This document shows positions 52,608 to 62,073 of a DNA stretch of 64,000 nucleotides, one piece after another (positions within the stretch are counted from its first letter, which is position 1; each line of letters begins with the position of its first letter). The position numbers and the translations under genes were made by a program. The notes below the pieces were generated by a model, which was not told the origin of the DNA, ran no database searches, and saw only the letters and a program-made list of their open reading frames with translations. The DNA lies in the NCBI RefSeq assembly GCF_001750165.1, contig NZ_CP015411.1:1268001-1332000 (forward strand). The letters run 5' to 3'. The stretch is from Pseudoalteromonas luteoviolacea (GTDB taxonomy: Bacteria; Pseudomonadota; Gammaproteobacteria; Enterobacterales; Alteromonadaceae).

Positions 52608-54440
52608 TTATTTACTGGATAAAGACCAAATTGACACGCTGCCAGAAATTTCATTACCTACAACTAACAAAGCTTCTCCTGTCGGACTTTGCGCTTGATC
52701 AATAAACACCATACCTTCTGGAGCAAGGTCGCCGCTGATCTGCTCGCCGGCTTCTAAACCCCTATTTATCATGTATGTATTCATGGTAACGTTGAACGGG
52801 TTAGTGACATCATAGACCAGTATGCCTCCCATTCTTTCTAACCCAATGAATGCATAGGTACGGTCATTGATTTGACCAATTGCCAGTGCTTCCGGCTCAG
52901 CGCCTTTGGCATCTGAACGTGTATCGCCTTTATTCTCGTCTTCATCATTGTTAAATGCTGAGCCATGAATGGCTGATGTGATTTTCCCAATCTCGTCACC
53001 AGAGTCATATACTTTATGACCATGATGATCCCAGATTGAGAATGAGCGTGCTCCGTAGGTATAGAGCTCTTCATATTGGTTATCATTGTCTGAATCACCT
53101 AATACGGTGCTCACTTTTAATCTGCCTATGTCTTGGTCGTCATTGTTTAAATAGTCGAAGTTATTACTGAGTGTTAAATCTTCTGCTCTTATTTCATCGG
53201 TGTATGCAAGACAGCCGTCATCGCTATCAAATGATAGCCCGCCGTCAGCTAAACAGGTAGCCTCGTCAGGTGAATCAAAAAAGTATTCACGCCCATCTCC
53301 TTCGTTGGCCGAAATGATGAAATTTGCCCCTTGCCACTGATAAGCCGAAATTGTGTCTGGTTGATACATACCATATAATCCGGGGTAGGAGGCAAAATTG
53401 ATGGCGTCATCTTTATCAGATGCATCCAGTGTCCAGTTTCCCCAGTCTTTGAAGCCAAGACCATGTATAGATAAGCTATTATCTAAGAGGTCAACTATTG
53501 CAATGGCATTATTTTCTTGCAACGAAACGTAGGCATAGCGACTATCTTTGCTAATTGTGACGTATTCAGGCTCAAGATCCATAGAGACAGTGGTGTTAAT
53601 GCTGTTTCCTTTGATTGTGCGCCCTGTTGGATTTGCGAACACGACTCCTTGTGCTTTCAGTGCCGCTGATTGCCCGTCAAACTGATTAAAATTCAGGATG
53701 GTCGCGGTGTCAGCCACTTGGTTATCGTTGATATCTATTATGGCAATACTGCCTTCAGGATCGATACTATAATCGCCGTTAGGCTCACCTTCGTTTGCAA
53801 CCACGACTTTTTTACCATCAGGACTAAATGTGACCATATCTGGTAAGTCGCCAACAGTCACTGCTTTAATAAATTTAGGATCAGCAGAAATATCAAAAAA
53901 AACGATATTACCTGATTGGCCTGTTTCTTTGGCGATTGCGACCGCAAGTAAATTATTATAAATAGCGAGGCTGTTTGCATCACCACTTTCAAATTCGCTC
54001 AGATTAATACTTGCATTACTTTGTAGGTTGGTATTTGTTACAACTCCCTCTGCATTGTGAGTCAATGTGTGTGGATCTATTTCTGAAATATTGACGATTT
54101 CTATAGTTGCCGGAGATGAGGAGCTGTTTAGCGCAAAGATACGTTGTTTTTGTGCGTGGTAGGCGACAATTTCTGCAGCCCCCTCTGGGCTTTGTGCATT
54201 GAGTACAGCTCTACCAACAAGAGAGGGCGTGAGTTGTTGGAAAGAGTCTATGCCAGGCGTGCCATCTAAGCCATTCGTTCCAGTTTCTCCTTTGTCCCCT
54301 TTTTCTCCAGGGCTGCCAACTTCTCCGATTTGGCCATTACTTCCATCCTTGCCGTCGATTCCATTAGTGCCATCTTCACCATCAAAAGTACACCCAGCTA
54401 GTAAAGTGGAAATCAGTACAGGAAGTATGAATTGTTTCAT
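52608..54440 (-). CDS. choice-of-anchor I family lipoprotein with collagen-like repeats
   Basis: A 610-residue predicted lipoprotein: lipobox LLAGC with lipidated C17, then fifteen Gly-X-Y triplets (residues 21-65, for example GEKGDKGETG), then a beta-propeller-like body of the choice-of-anchor I family (KFIKAVTVGDLPDMVTFSPD, GKKVVVANEGEPNGDY, DLEPEYVTISKDSRYAYVSL, ANEGDGREYF, DLAPEGMVFID). The triplets could form a stalk-like triple helix lifting the propeller from the membrane, which is inference. A three-unit Pho-box-like array upstream suggests phosphate-starvation control. Catalytic function unknown. Confidence 0.88.
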   Translation of the reverse strand: MKQFILPVLISTLLAGCTFDGEDGTNGIDGKDGSNGQIGEVGSPGEKGDKGETGTNGLDGTPGIDSFQQLTPSLVGRAVLNAQSPEGAAEIVAYHAQKQRIFALNSSSSPATIEIVNISEIDPHTLTHNAEGVVTNTNLQSNASINLSEFESGDANSLAIYNNLLAVAIAKETGQSGNIVFFDISADPKFIKAVTVGDLPDMVTFSPDGKKVVVANEGEPNGDYSIDPEGSIAIIDINDNQVADTATILNFNQFDGQSAALKAQGVVFANPTGRTIKGNSINTTVSMDLEPEYVTISKDSRYAYVSLQENNAIAIVDLLDNSLSIHGLGFKDWGNWTLDASDKDDAINFASYPGLYGMYQPDTISAYQWQGANFIISANEGDGREYFFDSPDEATCLADGGLSFDSDDGCLAYTDEIRAEDLTLSNNFDYLNNDDQDIGRLKVSTVLGDSDNDNQYEELYTYGARSFSIWDHHGHKVYDSGDEIGKITSAIHGSAFNNDEDENKGDTRSDAKGAEPEALAIGQINDRTYAFIGLERMGGILVYDVTNPFNVTMNTYMINRGLEAGEQISGDLAPEGMVFIDQAQSPTGEALLVVGNEISGSVSIWSLSSK

Positions 54441-54481
54441 CGTTATTGTCCCAAAATGTCATTATTTTCGGAGCATAATTA

Positions 54482-54510
54482 AGCACAGAAGATTTACAGT
54501 TAAGTGACAA
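54482..54510 (-). promoter_or_regulatory. Pho-box-like array upstream of the collagen-like lipoprotein
   Basis: Read on the minus strand, three 7-mers TTGTCAC (54510-54504), CTGTAAA (54499-54493) and CTGTGCT (54488-54482) each match the PhoB unit CTGTCAT at 5 of 7 positions and repeat at exact 11-bp spacing. A possible -10, TATGCT, lies at 54477-54472. The arrangement matches how PhoB replaces the -35 element. Confidence 0.5.
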
Positions 54511-54586
54511 AAGGGGAAGGGCTATAGAATAGTTAAAATTGTAGGCCAATAAATTTGGACAGATTGCTATTTTGGGCGCTAAATGG

Positions 54587-54607
54587 CCCTCGCACTTTGT
54601 GCGAGGG
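54587..54607. other. strong hairpin after the YjbR/MmcQ-type gene
   Basis: CCCTCGCAC (54587-54595) and GTGCGAGGG (54599-54607) with a 3-nt loop lie eight bases past the stop of the leftward gene. No good T-run follows on that strand, so it may be a terminator of lower quality or an mRNA-stabilising hairpin. Confidence 0.45.
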
Positions 54608-54614
54608 AGGCCAA

Positions 54615-55013
54615 TTAATTACCACCGGTAGTGATACGGTTTAACTCTTCACGCTGTGCTGTAGGCAGGTTGTCTACAACAATATTGTATGAGTCATCGA
54701 TTAACTTTTTTAATTCGTCTTCAGGAATACTGCCATCAAGTACGATGGTGTTCCAAAGGCGTTTATTCATATGGTACCCAGGTACAATTGACGAATACTT
54801 GTCACGAAGTAACAATGCTTCATCTGGATCGCACTTAAGGTTAAGCCACCACACTGGTTCACCATTTTCATTTGTTTGGCCTTCTTTACCTTCGTACAGC
54901 GTTGCAAACATTTTATGCTGCACTTTATACACATCTACTTCTTGTGCAAATGGCTTGGTAATAAAGGTCCCAGGCTTCGCCTGTAAAAAATTATGTACAC
55001 TCTTCTGATCCAT
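54615..55013 (-). CDS. MmcQ/YjbR family DNA-binding-like protein
   Basis: A 132-residue protein of the YjbR/MmcQ family, with a fold like the DNA-binding CyaY/YjbR group; cellular role uncertain. Hallmarks are GTFITKPFAQEVDVYKV-like N-terminal text, MFATLYE, WLNLKCDPDEALLLRDKY, VPGYHMNKRLWNTI and LIDDSYNIVVDNLP. Single-gene unit between long gaps. Confidence 0.88.
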   Translation of the reverse strand: MDQKSVHNFLQAKPGTFITKPFAQEVDVYKVQHKMFATLYEGKEGQTNENGEPVWWLNLKCDPDEALLLRDKYSSIVPGYHMNKRLWNTIVLDGSIPEDELKKLIDDSYNIVVDNLPTAQREELNRITTGGN

Positions 55014-55809
55014 AGCCCGTGTCCTTGAAAAAACTATATTAATTTAAACAACATGGGGCTAATTTTAGCAGCTATTGAGAGAATTCTGTAATGAGTAAGT
55101 CTTCTTATGCAAAATGTCATGAAATAACAAATACAGTTGACATATTCACGTAAATAATTATTCATCTAATTACATAAACCGAAATCACAATCCATTGAAA
55201 TTTATTAAATTAGATGAGATAAGTTCGAAAAACATGTCTAATTTGACTTTCTCACCTTTAAACTGTCTCAAGCAGACTTAAAAAGCTCCACTCTTATGTA
55301 GCTGCTAACTACACCATGACCAATTGATCTAACAAGTACTACCTGAACTACTTAATACTTACTTTAGCTTAGTATTCGTAAATTCACTATTACGTTTTAC
55401 CAAACTCGAAATTTCGCCATGTAAAAAAGTGATTTTGATATTCTTTTAACGTCAATATGCAGTTTAAAACATAATGAAATTTACATTTTGGTGCATAAAA
55501 GTACTAATTTGTCTGCATTATCCAGTAATGTTTTGTTTATTAAGGATTTTTTAAAGCTCAACAACAGTGTACTTTTTTTCACTATCAAATAGCTGGCAGT
55601 CACTTGTATCTTCAAGACTGGTATTAAATTAAATAATGCAATATTTTGCAACAATTTTGTGTTTTTGTTTGGATTTTATTCGTAAAAATGCAGGTTTGGT
55701 GGGTTTTTGAACTGTTTTGTGGCTATAAGGCTGCCAATAGAAGTATCTGTATCTTTCACTCATTTGAGTGCTCATTGCTAAAGTTTAGTGTGTCAGTGAA
55801 GGGTATATA
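55014..55809. other. 796-base A+T-rich region without a supported gene
   Basis: No open frame with a good ribosome site or recognisable protein. A TTG-start frame at 55646-55897 overlaps the end of the GGDEF-EAL gene and lacks coding character. A TTGACA lies at 55137-55142 without a good -10. No repeats or long palindromes were seen. It may be a decayed gene or house a small RNA. Confidence 0.4.
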
Positions 55810-58071
55810 TCAATTAACTAATTGTAGGCTTGGTTTATTTTCTAATTCAGATTGTAAGAAGCGTTCAAATTCATCGCTGGAAAGAGGTTTAGAATAATAA
55901 TACCCTTGAATTGTTTGACACTCTAGTTGTTTTAAAAGTGCCAGCTGCTCTTCTTCTTCTACGCCTTCAGCCACGACATGCAGGTCTAAGTTGTGGGCAA
56001 TGGTTACAATGGAGTCGACCATATTACGTCCTCTTTCACTGCCCATGTCATCGATGAAAGCTTTGTCGACTTTTAATGTGTTTAATGGAAACTGTTTTAA
56101 ATAGGCTAACGAAGAGTAACCTGTACCAAAATCATCCATGGCTAGGTGAATGCCACGTGAGTTTAACGAGCGCATAATTGAAATTGCTTCTTGTGGGTCA
56201 TCCATTACAGTCCCTTCGGTTATCTCAAGCTCAAGAAAATAAGAGGGAAGTTGATTTTTTTGCAAGATAATATCTATTCGAGCGGTGAGATCTGGCAAAC
56301 TAAACTGCTTGGCAGACAGATTGACAGCGACTCTACCATTGAAGAGTCCCTTATCCACCCAGCGTTTGACATCTTTACAGGCTTTATCGAGGACCACTTC
56401 GCCAATCTCGATAATCTGGCCAGTTTCTTCGGCTATGGGGATGAATACGCCTGGACTAATGATGCCTTTTTTCGGTGTAATAAAGCGTACTAATGCTTCC
56501 ATGCCAACGAGTTTACCGGTTCTAATATCCATTTTGGGTTGATAATAAACAACAAAGTGGTCTTCTTTTAAGCCAAATCGCATCAGGTTCTCGATTTGTA
56601 AGCGTTTCACAGCTTGCTCATTCATTGAATCATTAAAGAATAAGTAGTGGTTGCCTTTTTGTTTTGCGTGATACATTGCAGTATCGGCATTTTTCAATAG
56701 TATCTCGGGTGTTTTTCCATCTTCAGGGAATAAGACTATGCCCACAGAAGAGGTGATCACAAGCTCATGATTCGCCATTTTAAATGGCGTAGCGATCGCG
56801 GCTAAAAACTGTTTTGCTACTTTAGTAATGGTATGTATGTCATTAGTGCCAGACATTACCAAAGCGAACTCATCTCCTCCGAGACGGTAGAAGGTATCCT
56901 GTTGTCGGCATAGCTTGTTTAGCCGCATAGCAAGCTTTGAAAGCAGGCTATCTCCCAGCTGGTGGCCTAGTGAATCATTGATTTTTTTGAAGTTATCCAA
57001 ATCGAAAACAAGTAGGGCGTGATGTGTACCTTGCTGCGATAACTTTTTTAAATTAGTAAAGAATAGGTTTCTATTTGGTAACCCTGTAATACGGTCTCGA
57101 TTTGACAGGTTATGAAGCTGTGATTCTGCTTTTTTTCGTTCTGTTAAATCAGAAAATACCACGACATAGTTTGTGACATGGCCATGACTATTTTTAATTT
57201 CATCAATACTCACTTCTATGGGCAACATGTTACCTTTTTGGTCATAGATCTTTAGCTCTTCTTGCCAGTGTTCCGTTTCCTTTAACGCTGATTTAATCTG
57301 TCTTATGAATCGGGTGTCATATCCAGGAAGCTGAAAATCTGAGTCGACATACTGTGCTCGTTTTCCACCAAAGACTCGAATATAGCTTGGGTTTAAATCA
57401 ACCAATTTAAAATTATGGTCATAGATTGCGATAGCATCAGTCAAAGACTCCACACATTTTGCAAATAAGTTTAGCCGCTCTTCTGTACTTTTGAGGTGGT
57501 TTATATCTCGCACAGTACCTGTCATTCTGAGCGGGTTGAGATTGTCATCTTTACTGATGACTTTGCCTTTATCTAGCACCCAATGATATTGGTTTAAATT
57601 ATCTCTTAAGCGGTAGGATGCTTCAAAGAATGCAGTTTTTTCAGCAAAATGTAATTTTAATTGTTTTTCGACTAGGGGAATATCTTGCGGGTGTATACGC
57701 CTTGCATTAGGTATAAAGTGACTACTCTTTTCTTCATTCAACGCATATTTATCATTAATACGAATTATGTCACCGGATTGAATATTCCAGTCCCAGAGTG
57801 TATCACCGCTTCCTTCTACGGTGCTTTTTAACCACTTTTCTGACATTCTGAGGTGGTCGAGTTTTTGAGTGGCTCTACGGTTAAGTAACAGCATGATAAA
57901 AAATGGCGTCAAACAGACAACAGCAACCAGAACAAGCAGAGCGTTGTTGTTTGTTAAGGGCTCTAAGACGTGTGCCTGTACAGAGGTACTCGAAGTGAAA
58001 AGATAAATAAGAGCCAATAAATTACTTATATTTTTTTTATATACCATAGTGTACAAGATTAAAACATTCAT
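55810..58071 (-). CDS. membrane PAS-GGDEF-EAL cyclic-di-GMP protein
   Basis: A 753-residue protein with one or two N-terminal membrane segments (ISNLLALIYLFTSS and LLVLVAVVCLTPFFIMLLL), two PAS domains (about 78-195 and 205-315), a GGDEF domain with intact GGDEF at 398-402, and an EAL domain with EAL at 525-527 plus later AMDDFGTGYSSLAYLK and KVDKAFIDDM. Both halves keep their motifs, so it could make cyclic-di-GMP, degrade it, or both. Signal sensed by the PAS domains is unknown. Confidence 0.93.
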   Translation of the reverse strand: MNVLILYTMVYKKNISNLLALIYLFTSSTSVQAHVLEPLTNNNALLVLVAVVCLTPFFIMLLLNRRATQKLDHLRMSEKWLKSTVEGSGDTLWDWNIQSGDIIRINDKYALNEEKSSHFIPNARRIHPQDIPLVEKQLKLHFAEKTAFFEASYRLRDNLNQYHWVLDKGKVISKDDNLNPLRMTGTVRDINHLKSTEERLNLFAKCVESLTDAIAIYDHNFKLVDLNPSYIRVFGGKRAQYVDSDFQLPGYDTRFIRQIKSALKETEHWQEELKIYDQKGNMLPIEVSIDEIKNSHGHVTNYVVVFSDLTERKKAESQLHNLSNRDRITGLPNRNLFFTNLKKLSQQGTHHALLVFDLDNFKKINDSLGHQLGDSLLSKLAMRLNKLCRQQDTFYRLGGDEFALVMSGTNDIHTITKVAKQFLAAIATPFKMANHELVITSSVGIVLFPEDGKTPEILLKNADTAMYHAKQKGNHYLFFNDSMNEQAVKRLQIENLMRFGLKEDHFVVYYQPKMDIRTGKLVGMEALVRFITPKKGIISPGVFIPIAEETGQIIEIGEVVLDKACKDVKRWVDKGLFNGRVAVNLSAKQFSLPDLTARIDIILQKNQLPSYFLELEITEGTVMDDPQEAISIMRSLNSRGIHLAMDDFGTGYSSLAYLKQFPLNTLKVDKAFIDDMGSERGRNMVDSIVTIAHNLDLHVVAEGVEEEEQLALLKQLECQTIQGYYYSKPLSSDEFERFLQSELENKPSLQLVN

Positions 58072-58242
58072 CGTTAATCTAATCGAAATAACTAGCCCGA
58101 GTCAAAGCATAATTGATGAAATGTGGAAAGAGTTAGGTAGATTTAAGGTTTTTTGTACCTTTTTTGTTGCGATGTTAAAGGGGAAGCTGTTCGACAGAGA
58201 GCGATGCCCTATTAAGTATCGCTCCAGGGGGAATTTACAGCC

Positions 58243-60933
58243 TTAATTTATACGCAATGTAATACTTGGAAAATCTTTTTTGGTGACAGTAAAGATGAAA
58301 TCCTTGAGCTCGCTAAATGTGAGGTGCTCTAAAGCCTCTAACAATTGGGCTTGCATCGTGAAAGTATGATCTTCATTACCTATCGCTATCCAAAAACGTT
58401 GAGACCGTAAACGCAAGTTTTTATCTTTTTCTGCAATTTGTGATTGAAGACTTGATTTTACATCTGTCCAATGTGAACCATCTAGATCGTCTATATTTGT
58501 AACAAAGTCATCAATAAAAGATTGGTGTTGCTGGAAAAGTTCACCGCTATTAAATTTAGGCGATTGAATATAAAAGGCAATGCCTGCTCTATTATTAAAT
58601 GGTGCGTAACCTGCGCCTACTAAATAACCAAGCTGGCGTTCTGTGCGTAGTTTTTCAAAGTAGAGTTGGCTAACCAGCTGGTTGAAAGCCATGATTTTTA
58701 TTTTATCTTGCACACTGTGATTTGGGGCTTGAATATAGTGGATAAAAGCATGCTCGCTTTGCTCATTAGTCAGAGTAGCCTCATAGTACGTCTCAATTGT
58801 ATTGAGCGGCTTTTTTAAGTCTTCCAAAATTTCACTTTTGGCAAAATTGGATAGCAGTTGATGCTTAATATCAACCGCATGTTGCAGCTGCCAATTACCA
58901 TGTAAAAATGCTTTTGCATGAATGGAGGTAAAAAATGACTCTCGAAATGAATTAAATTCATTAAAGCAGACGTTTTGAAGCGCTTTGGCGAGATCATTTG
59001 GTGTTGGGTTCCACGGCATGAGCTTTGCGCCTAAAATACTGAACAGCTCACTGACTGGCTTGTTTTTGTTATGGTTTTGCCAATGACGTATCAATTGCTT
59101 TTTATATTCTGCAAATCGAGCAGCACTGATAGGCTGCTTTTGTAATGCCTCTACAAGCTGAGATACTAATTTTAACTGGCAAGACGATAACCCCGCTGTA
59201 TGAAGTGTTAGTCCTCCCTGATGTGATGTGAGGTGATAGCTGAGTCCGGCAAGTTCTGCTGAATAAAACTGCTCAGCAACGCTATCCATAAACAAATCAG
59301 CAAATAGTCGTGTAAGTGCCATTGCTTTATGGTTAGAAATAGACGCTTCAGAATCGATTTCAAGGTAGAAATGCCCTTTAGTCACTCTGAATGTTGCATC
59401 CTGCTTAAACCAAAATGCGAACCCCGGTCTTTCTTGTAATTGACTCGGAATATGGGTTGTTGACTCAATATCATACAAAGTATTTTCGTTACTTAGATAC
59501 GGGTTGACATTGGGAAGGCGCATTTCGGGCAAAGGTTCGTGTACGCGGGATAGTGCTTCAAGCCACTCTTTATCTATTTGAGCGACTTGATAGGGCGTGT
59601 TGTACCATTGAGCGATTTTATTGACAGCGCCTTCCTCATCGATTGCTGTTGGATGTATTAAGACGAGTCGCATATTGTTAGGGGATAGATAACCTAATAA
59701 TTCAGTGTGAAGACTTTGGTTAAAATGTTCCATGCAGTAGTCGCCATAAAGTGTGTACTCTTGACTATAATGATGCATATTCACACTAACATTACTGACC
59801 CAATCGATGAGCTTATTCACTTCCTGATTATCGAAAGCCAATTCCATCAATTGTTTTTTGTCCGCGTATAATGCTGGCAGTATCTGCTGTTGCTCTTTGA
59901 TCAAGCTGATATACTCAAATAAGAGTTCGACGATATCTTCGTAAAATTCAATTCCCAAGTCTGTCAGGGCAAAGCTGATATTAAAGTCCTTAAAGTTACT
60001 GCCGTTGACTCCGCCGCCTGCAGACAAAGCATTTATCCAGCCATTTTTTTTAAGTATTGCATAGAGCGAGCCTTCGCCTTCATACCCAAGCAAGTGAGCT
60101 AAAAAACTTAAGCTTTTATAGCGATAAAGTTCATCAATATTGGGCATTGCAAAGCTGACAATAAGCTTCTGTAAGTGTTTCCTTGGTTTGATATGTAATT
60201 TTATCCCAAGATCTTCTGGGCGGTAGAAGGGCACCGATATTTGCGGTTTTAGATGCTTAATATTTCCTTTAATAGCCGTAAAGTGAGTATGAGCAAGCTT
60301 CTCTAACTGGTTAGTCTTTTGAGGGCCAGCAATAACTAAGGTCATCCATTGCGCTTGGTAGTGATGTTTAAAAAAGCTGATGATTTCTCGTCGGATATCC
60401 CCATGGCTATCGCCTAACGTGTCATGATTTCCAACTGAAAACTTGGTAAAAGGGTGCGCTGGATTGGCAGTTTCTTTGTGGGCTTGAATAATTCGACGGT
60501 TATCATCTTTGACTTTGAGATTAAACTCAGCATCGATTGCATTGCGCTCGTCCGTCAAAGCACTTTGCTCGAACAAGGGGGCAATGAAAAAGTCAGAAAA
60601 GCGCGAAAGTAGGTGGTCTAGCTTGGTGCTAAGACAGTCAAAAAAGTAACAAGTGTGCTCTGTGCCCGTCCAAGCGTTGCTGTTTCCTCCACTTTGACTA
60701 ACAATTTGCGAGAACTCCCCTTTAATTGGGTATTGCTCTGTACCTAAAAACAACATATGCTCAATGAAGTGGGCCATGCCTTGGCGACCAACTGGATCGT
60801 CGAAGTGGCCTACATTAATAGTTAAAGAGGCAGCGGACTTCTCACTACTCGGGTCGGTTATGAGTAAAACCCTAAGACCATTGTCCAGTGTTATGTGCTT
60901 ATATTGTTTATTATCATTGTTGCTTAATTTCAA
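58243..60933 (-). CDS. insulinase-family (M16) zinc metallopeptidase
   Basis: An 896-residue pitrilysin/insulysin-like peptidase. The inverted zinc motif H55-F-I-E58-H59 (in MAHFIEHMLFLGT) is present, and NAIDAEF near residue 133 supplies the third metal ligand. C-terminal inactive M16 domains follow (LRTERQLGYLVGAGYAPF). No signal peptide is seen, so it is probably cytoplasmic, unlike E. coli PtrA. The start appears to be a TTG at 60933; no in-frame ATG lies before the catalytic domain. Confidence 0.92.
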   Translation of the reverse strand: MKLSNNDNKQYKHITLDNGLRVLLITDPSSEKSAASLTINVGHFDDPVGRQGMAHFIEHMLFLGTEQYPIKGEFSQIVSQSGGNSNAWTGTEHTCYFFDCLSTKLDHLLSRFSDFFIAPLFEQSALTDERNAIDAEFNLKVKDDNRRIIQAHKETANPAHPFTKFSVGNHDTLGDSHGDIRREIISFFKHHYQAQWMTLVIAGPQKTNQLEKLAHTHFTAIKGNIKHLKPQISVPFYRPEDLGIKLHIKPRKHLQKLIVSFAMPNIDELYRYKSLSFLAHLLGYEGEGSLYAILKKNGWINALSAGGGVNGSNFKDFNISFALTDLGIEFYEDIVELLFEYISLIKEQQQILPALYADKKQLMELAFDNQEVNKLIDWVSNVSVNMHHYSQEYTLYGDYCMEHFNQSLHTELLGYLSPNNMRLVLIHPTAIDEEGAVNKIAQWYNTPYQVAQIDKEWLEALSRVHEPLPEMRLPNVNPYLSNENTLYDIESTTHIPSQLQERPGFAFWFKQDATFRVTKGHFYLEIDSEASISNHKAMALTRLFADLFMDSVAEQFYSAELAGLSYHLTSHQGGLTLHTAGLSSCQLKLVSQLVEALQKQPISAARFAEYKKQLIRHWQNHNKNKPVSELFSILGAKLMPWNPTPNDLAKALQNVCFNEFNSFRESFFTSIHAKAFLHGNWQLQHAVDIKHQLLSNFAKSEILEDLKKPLNTIETYYEATLTNEQSEHAFIHYIQAPNHSVQDKIKIMAFNQLVSQLYFEKLRTERQLGYLVGAGYAPFNNRAGIAFYIQSPKFNSGELFQQHQSFIDDFVTNIDDLDGSHWTDVKSSLQSQIAEKDKNLRLRSQRFWIAIGNEDHTFTMQAQLLEALEHLTFSELKDFIFTVTKKDFPSITLRIN

Positions 60934-61077
60934 GTTTACGCCGCCGATATAAGAAGTGAGACAGTCTTAAAAGTAGTAAACCACTTACCAGTTCTAAGTA
61001 TTTTGTTTTAATATAGCGGACATGCAACTAGGTTTACTACTGAATAGAGATAAAAAACCAATACTTTTCGGAGAGCT

Positions 61078-61545
61078 ATGAAAACAATATTGATAATGCG
61101 TCATGGTGAAGCCGGCCCCATGCAGGCAGATGATGCCGCTCGCTTACTGACCGAACGAGGTAAAGTACAAGCGTTCGAAATGGGAAAATGGTTATCTCAG
61201 TCATATCAACCAAATGCATTACTCGTAAGCCCATATTCTCGCGCACAACAGACAGCTGAAGCCGTAAAGCAAAGCAATGAATTTGCTTATACAGAGACCT
61301 GTAACGATGTGATACCCAGCGGTAATGCTTCTTTTGCTGTTGATTATCTTGAAACGCTTATTAGTATGAATGAGGCGTTAGATAATTGGCTGATTGTTGC
61401 TCATATGCCGATCGTCAGTTATATGGTGGATCAACTTGTACCTGGTGAGATGCCTATTTTTCCTACTGCTGGTGTGGCCGTGATAGAGTATTGTCCTAGG
61501 ACACACAAGTCTACTTATAAAGGGCTTCATTCTCCTTCCTGTTAA
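61078..61545 (+). CDS. sixA: phosphohistidine phosphatase SixA
   Basis: Histidine-phosphatase-superfamily protein of 155 residues that removes phosphate from phosphohistidine domains. The catalytic RHG lies at residues 8-10 (nucleophile H9). LLVSPYSRAQQTAEAV and LIVAHMPIVSYMVDQL carry the other active-site residues. CGGAGAG precedes the ATG. It diverges from the M16 peptidase. Confidence 0.93.
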   Translation: MKTILIMRHGEAGPMQADDAARLLTERGKVQAFEMGKWLSQSYQPNALLVSPYSRAQQTAEAVKQSNEFAYTETCNDVIPSGNASFAVDYLETLISMNEALDNWLIVAHMPIVSYMVDQLVPGEMPIFPTAGVAVIEYCPRTHKSTYKGLHSPSC

Positions 61546-62058
61546 TGTTCCTAGGACTGCAATCGAAATAACATACCTTGAGTAAAGTTATGTAATTTTG
61601 CAGTCTATATGTCATGCCTGCTGTGCCTCTATGTTATTTTGAATAAAAATTTAATTCCACTTTTGAACTATTGGGCTGTGGTGTGTTCTTACTTTTATCT
61701 GTTGTAATGTGATAGCAGAGGTCTAATGTCCTCTTATCTCAATCTACAGTTCGATAAGATAACAAAGCTTTCATGACACCGGTTACCATTTTGGGCGATG
61801 GTCATCAGTGCAAACTAAAGATATTTCATTTTTTTATTGCAGAGACTAGTTTGACCTTATTTTGCTTCATCAATGAAATATTGATCTTTTGTTTACTAAT
61901 TGGGTAAAAAATAATTTCTGGAACATAGTGTTGAACAGTTTATAAGGACAAATGTCCGCTTTTTGTAGCTAAAAGTTGTTAAATTTGACCTAACGTCGTC
62001 GAACGTTGTGAAAATGTGTGTAATTTATGTGTTTATTAGAAGCATTTTAAAAATATGC
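61546..62058. other. long intergenic region before the TonB receptor
   Basis: A+T-rich and without a supported gene. It holds the LacI-like operator at 61774-61788 listed separately. A frame from 62008 lacks coding character and overlaps the receptor's leader. Length suggests heavy regulation or a small RNA. Confidence 0.4.
61774..61788. promoter_or_regulatory. LacI-family-like operator
   Basis: TGACACCGGTTACCA is centred on CCGG and resembles the imperfect palindromes bound by LacI-family sugar regulators in Alteromonadales. It lies about 290 bases upstream of the receptor promoter. No LacI gene is present in the window. Confidence 0.35.
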
Positions 62059-62067
62059 TGCTATAAT
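62059..62067 (+). promoter_or_regulatory. extended -10 promoter of the TonB receptor
   Basis: TGCTATAAT: an exact -10 hexamer (62062-62067) with the TGN extension, followed by a GC-rich stretch GCCCGTCGCG near the expected start at about 62074. No good -35 is visible, as usual with extended -10 promoters. Confidence 0.6.
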
Positions 62068-62073
62068 TACGCC

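Noticed and set aside
55646..55897. Open frame of 83 codons at the right end of the long gap
   Set aside because: TTG start without a ribosome site, aromatic- and cysteine-rich translation, and overlap with the C-terminal codons of the GGDEF-EAL gene on the other strand.
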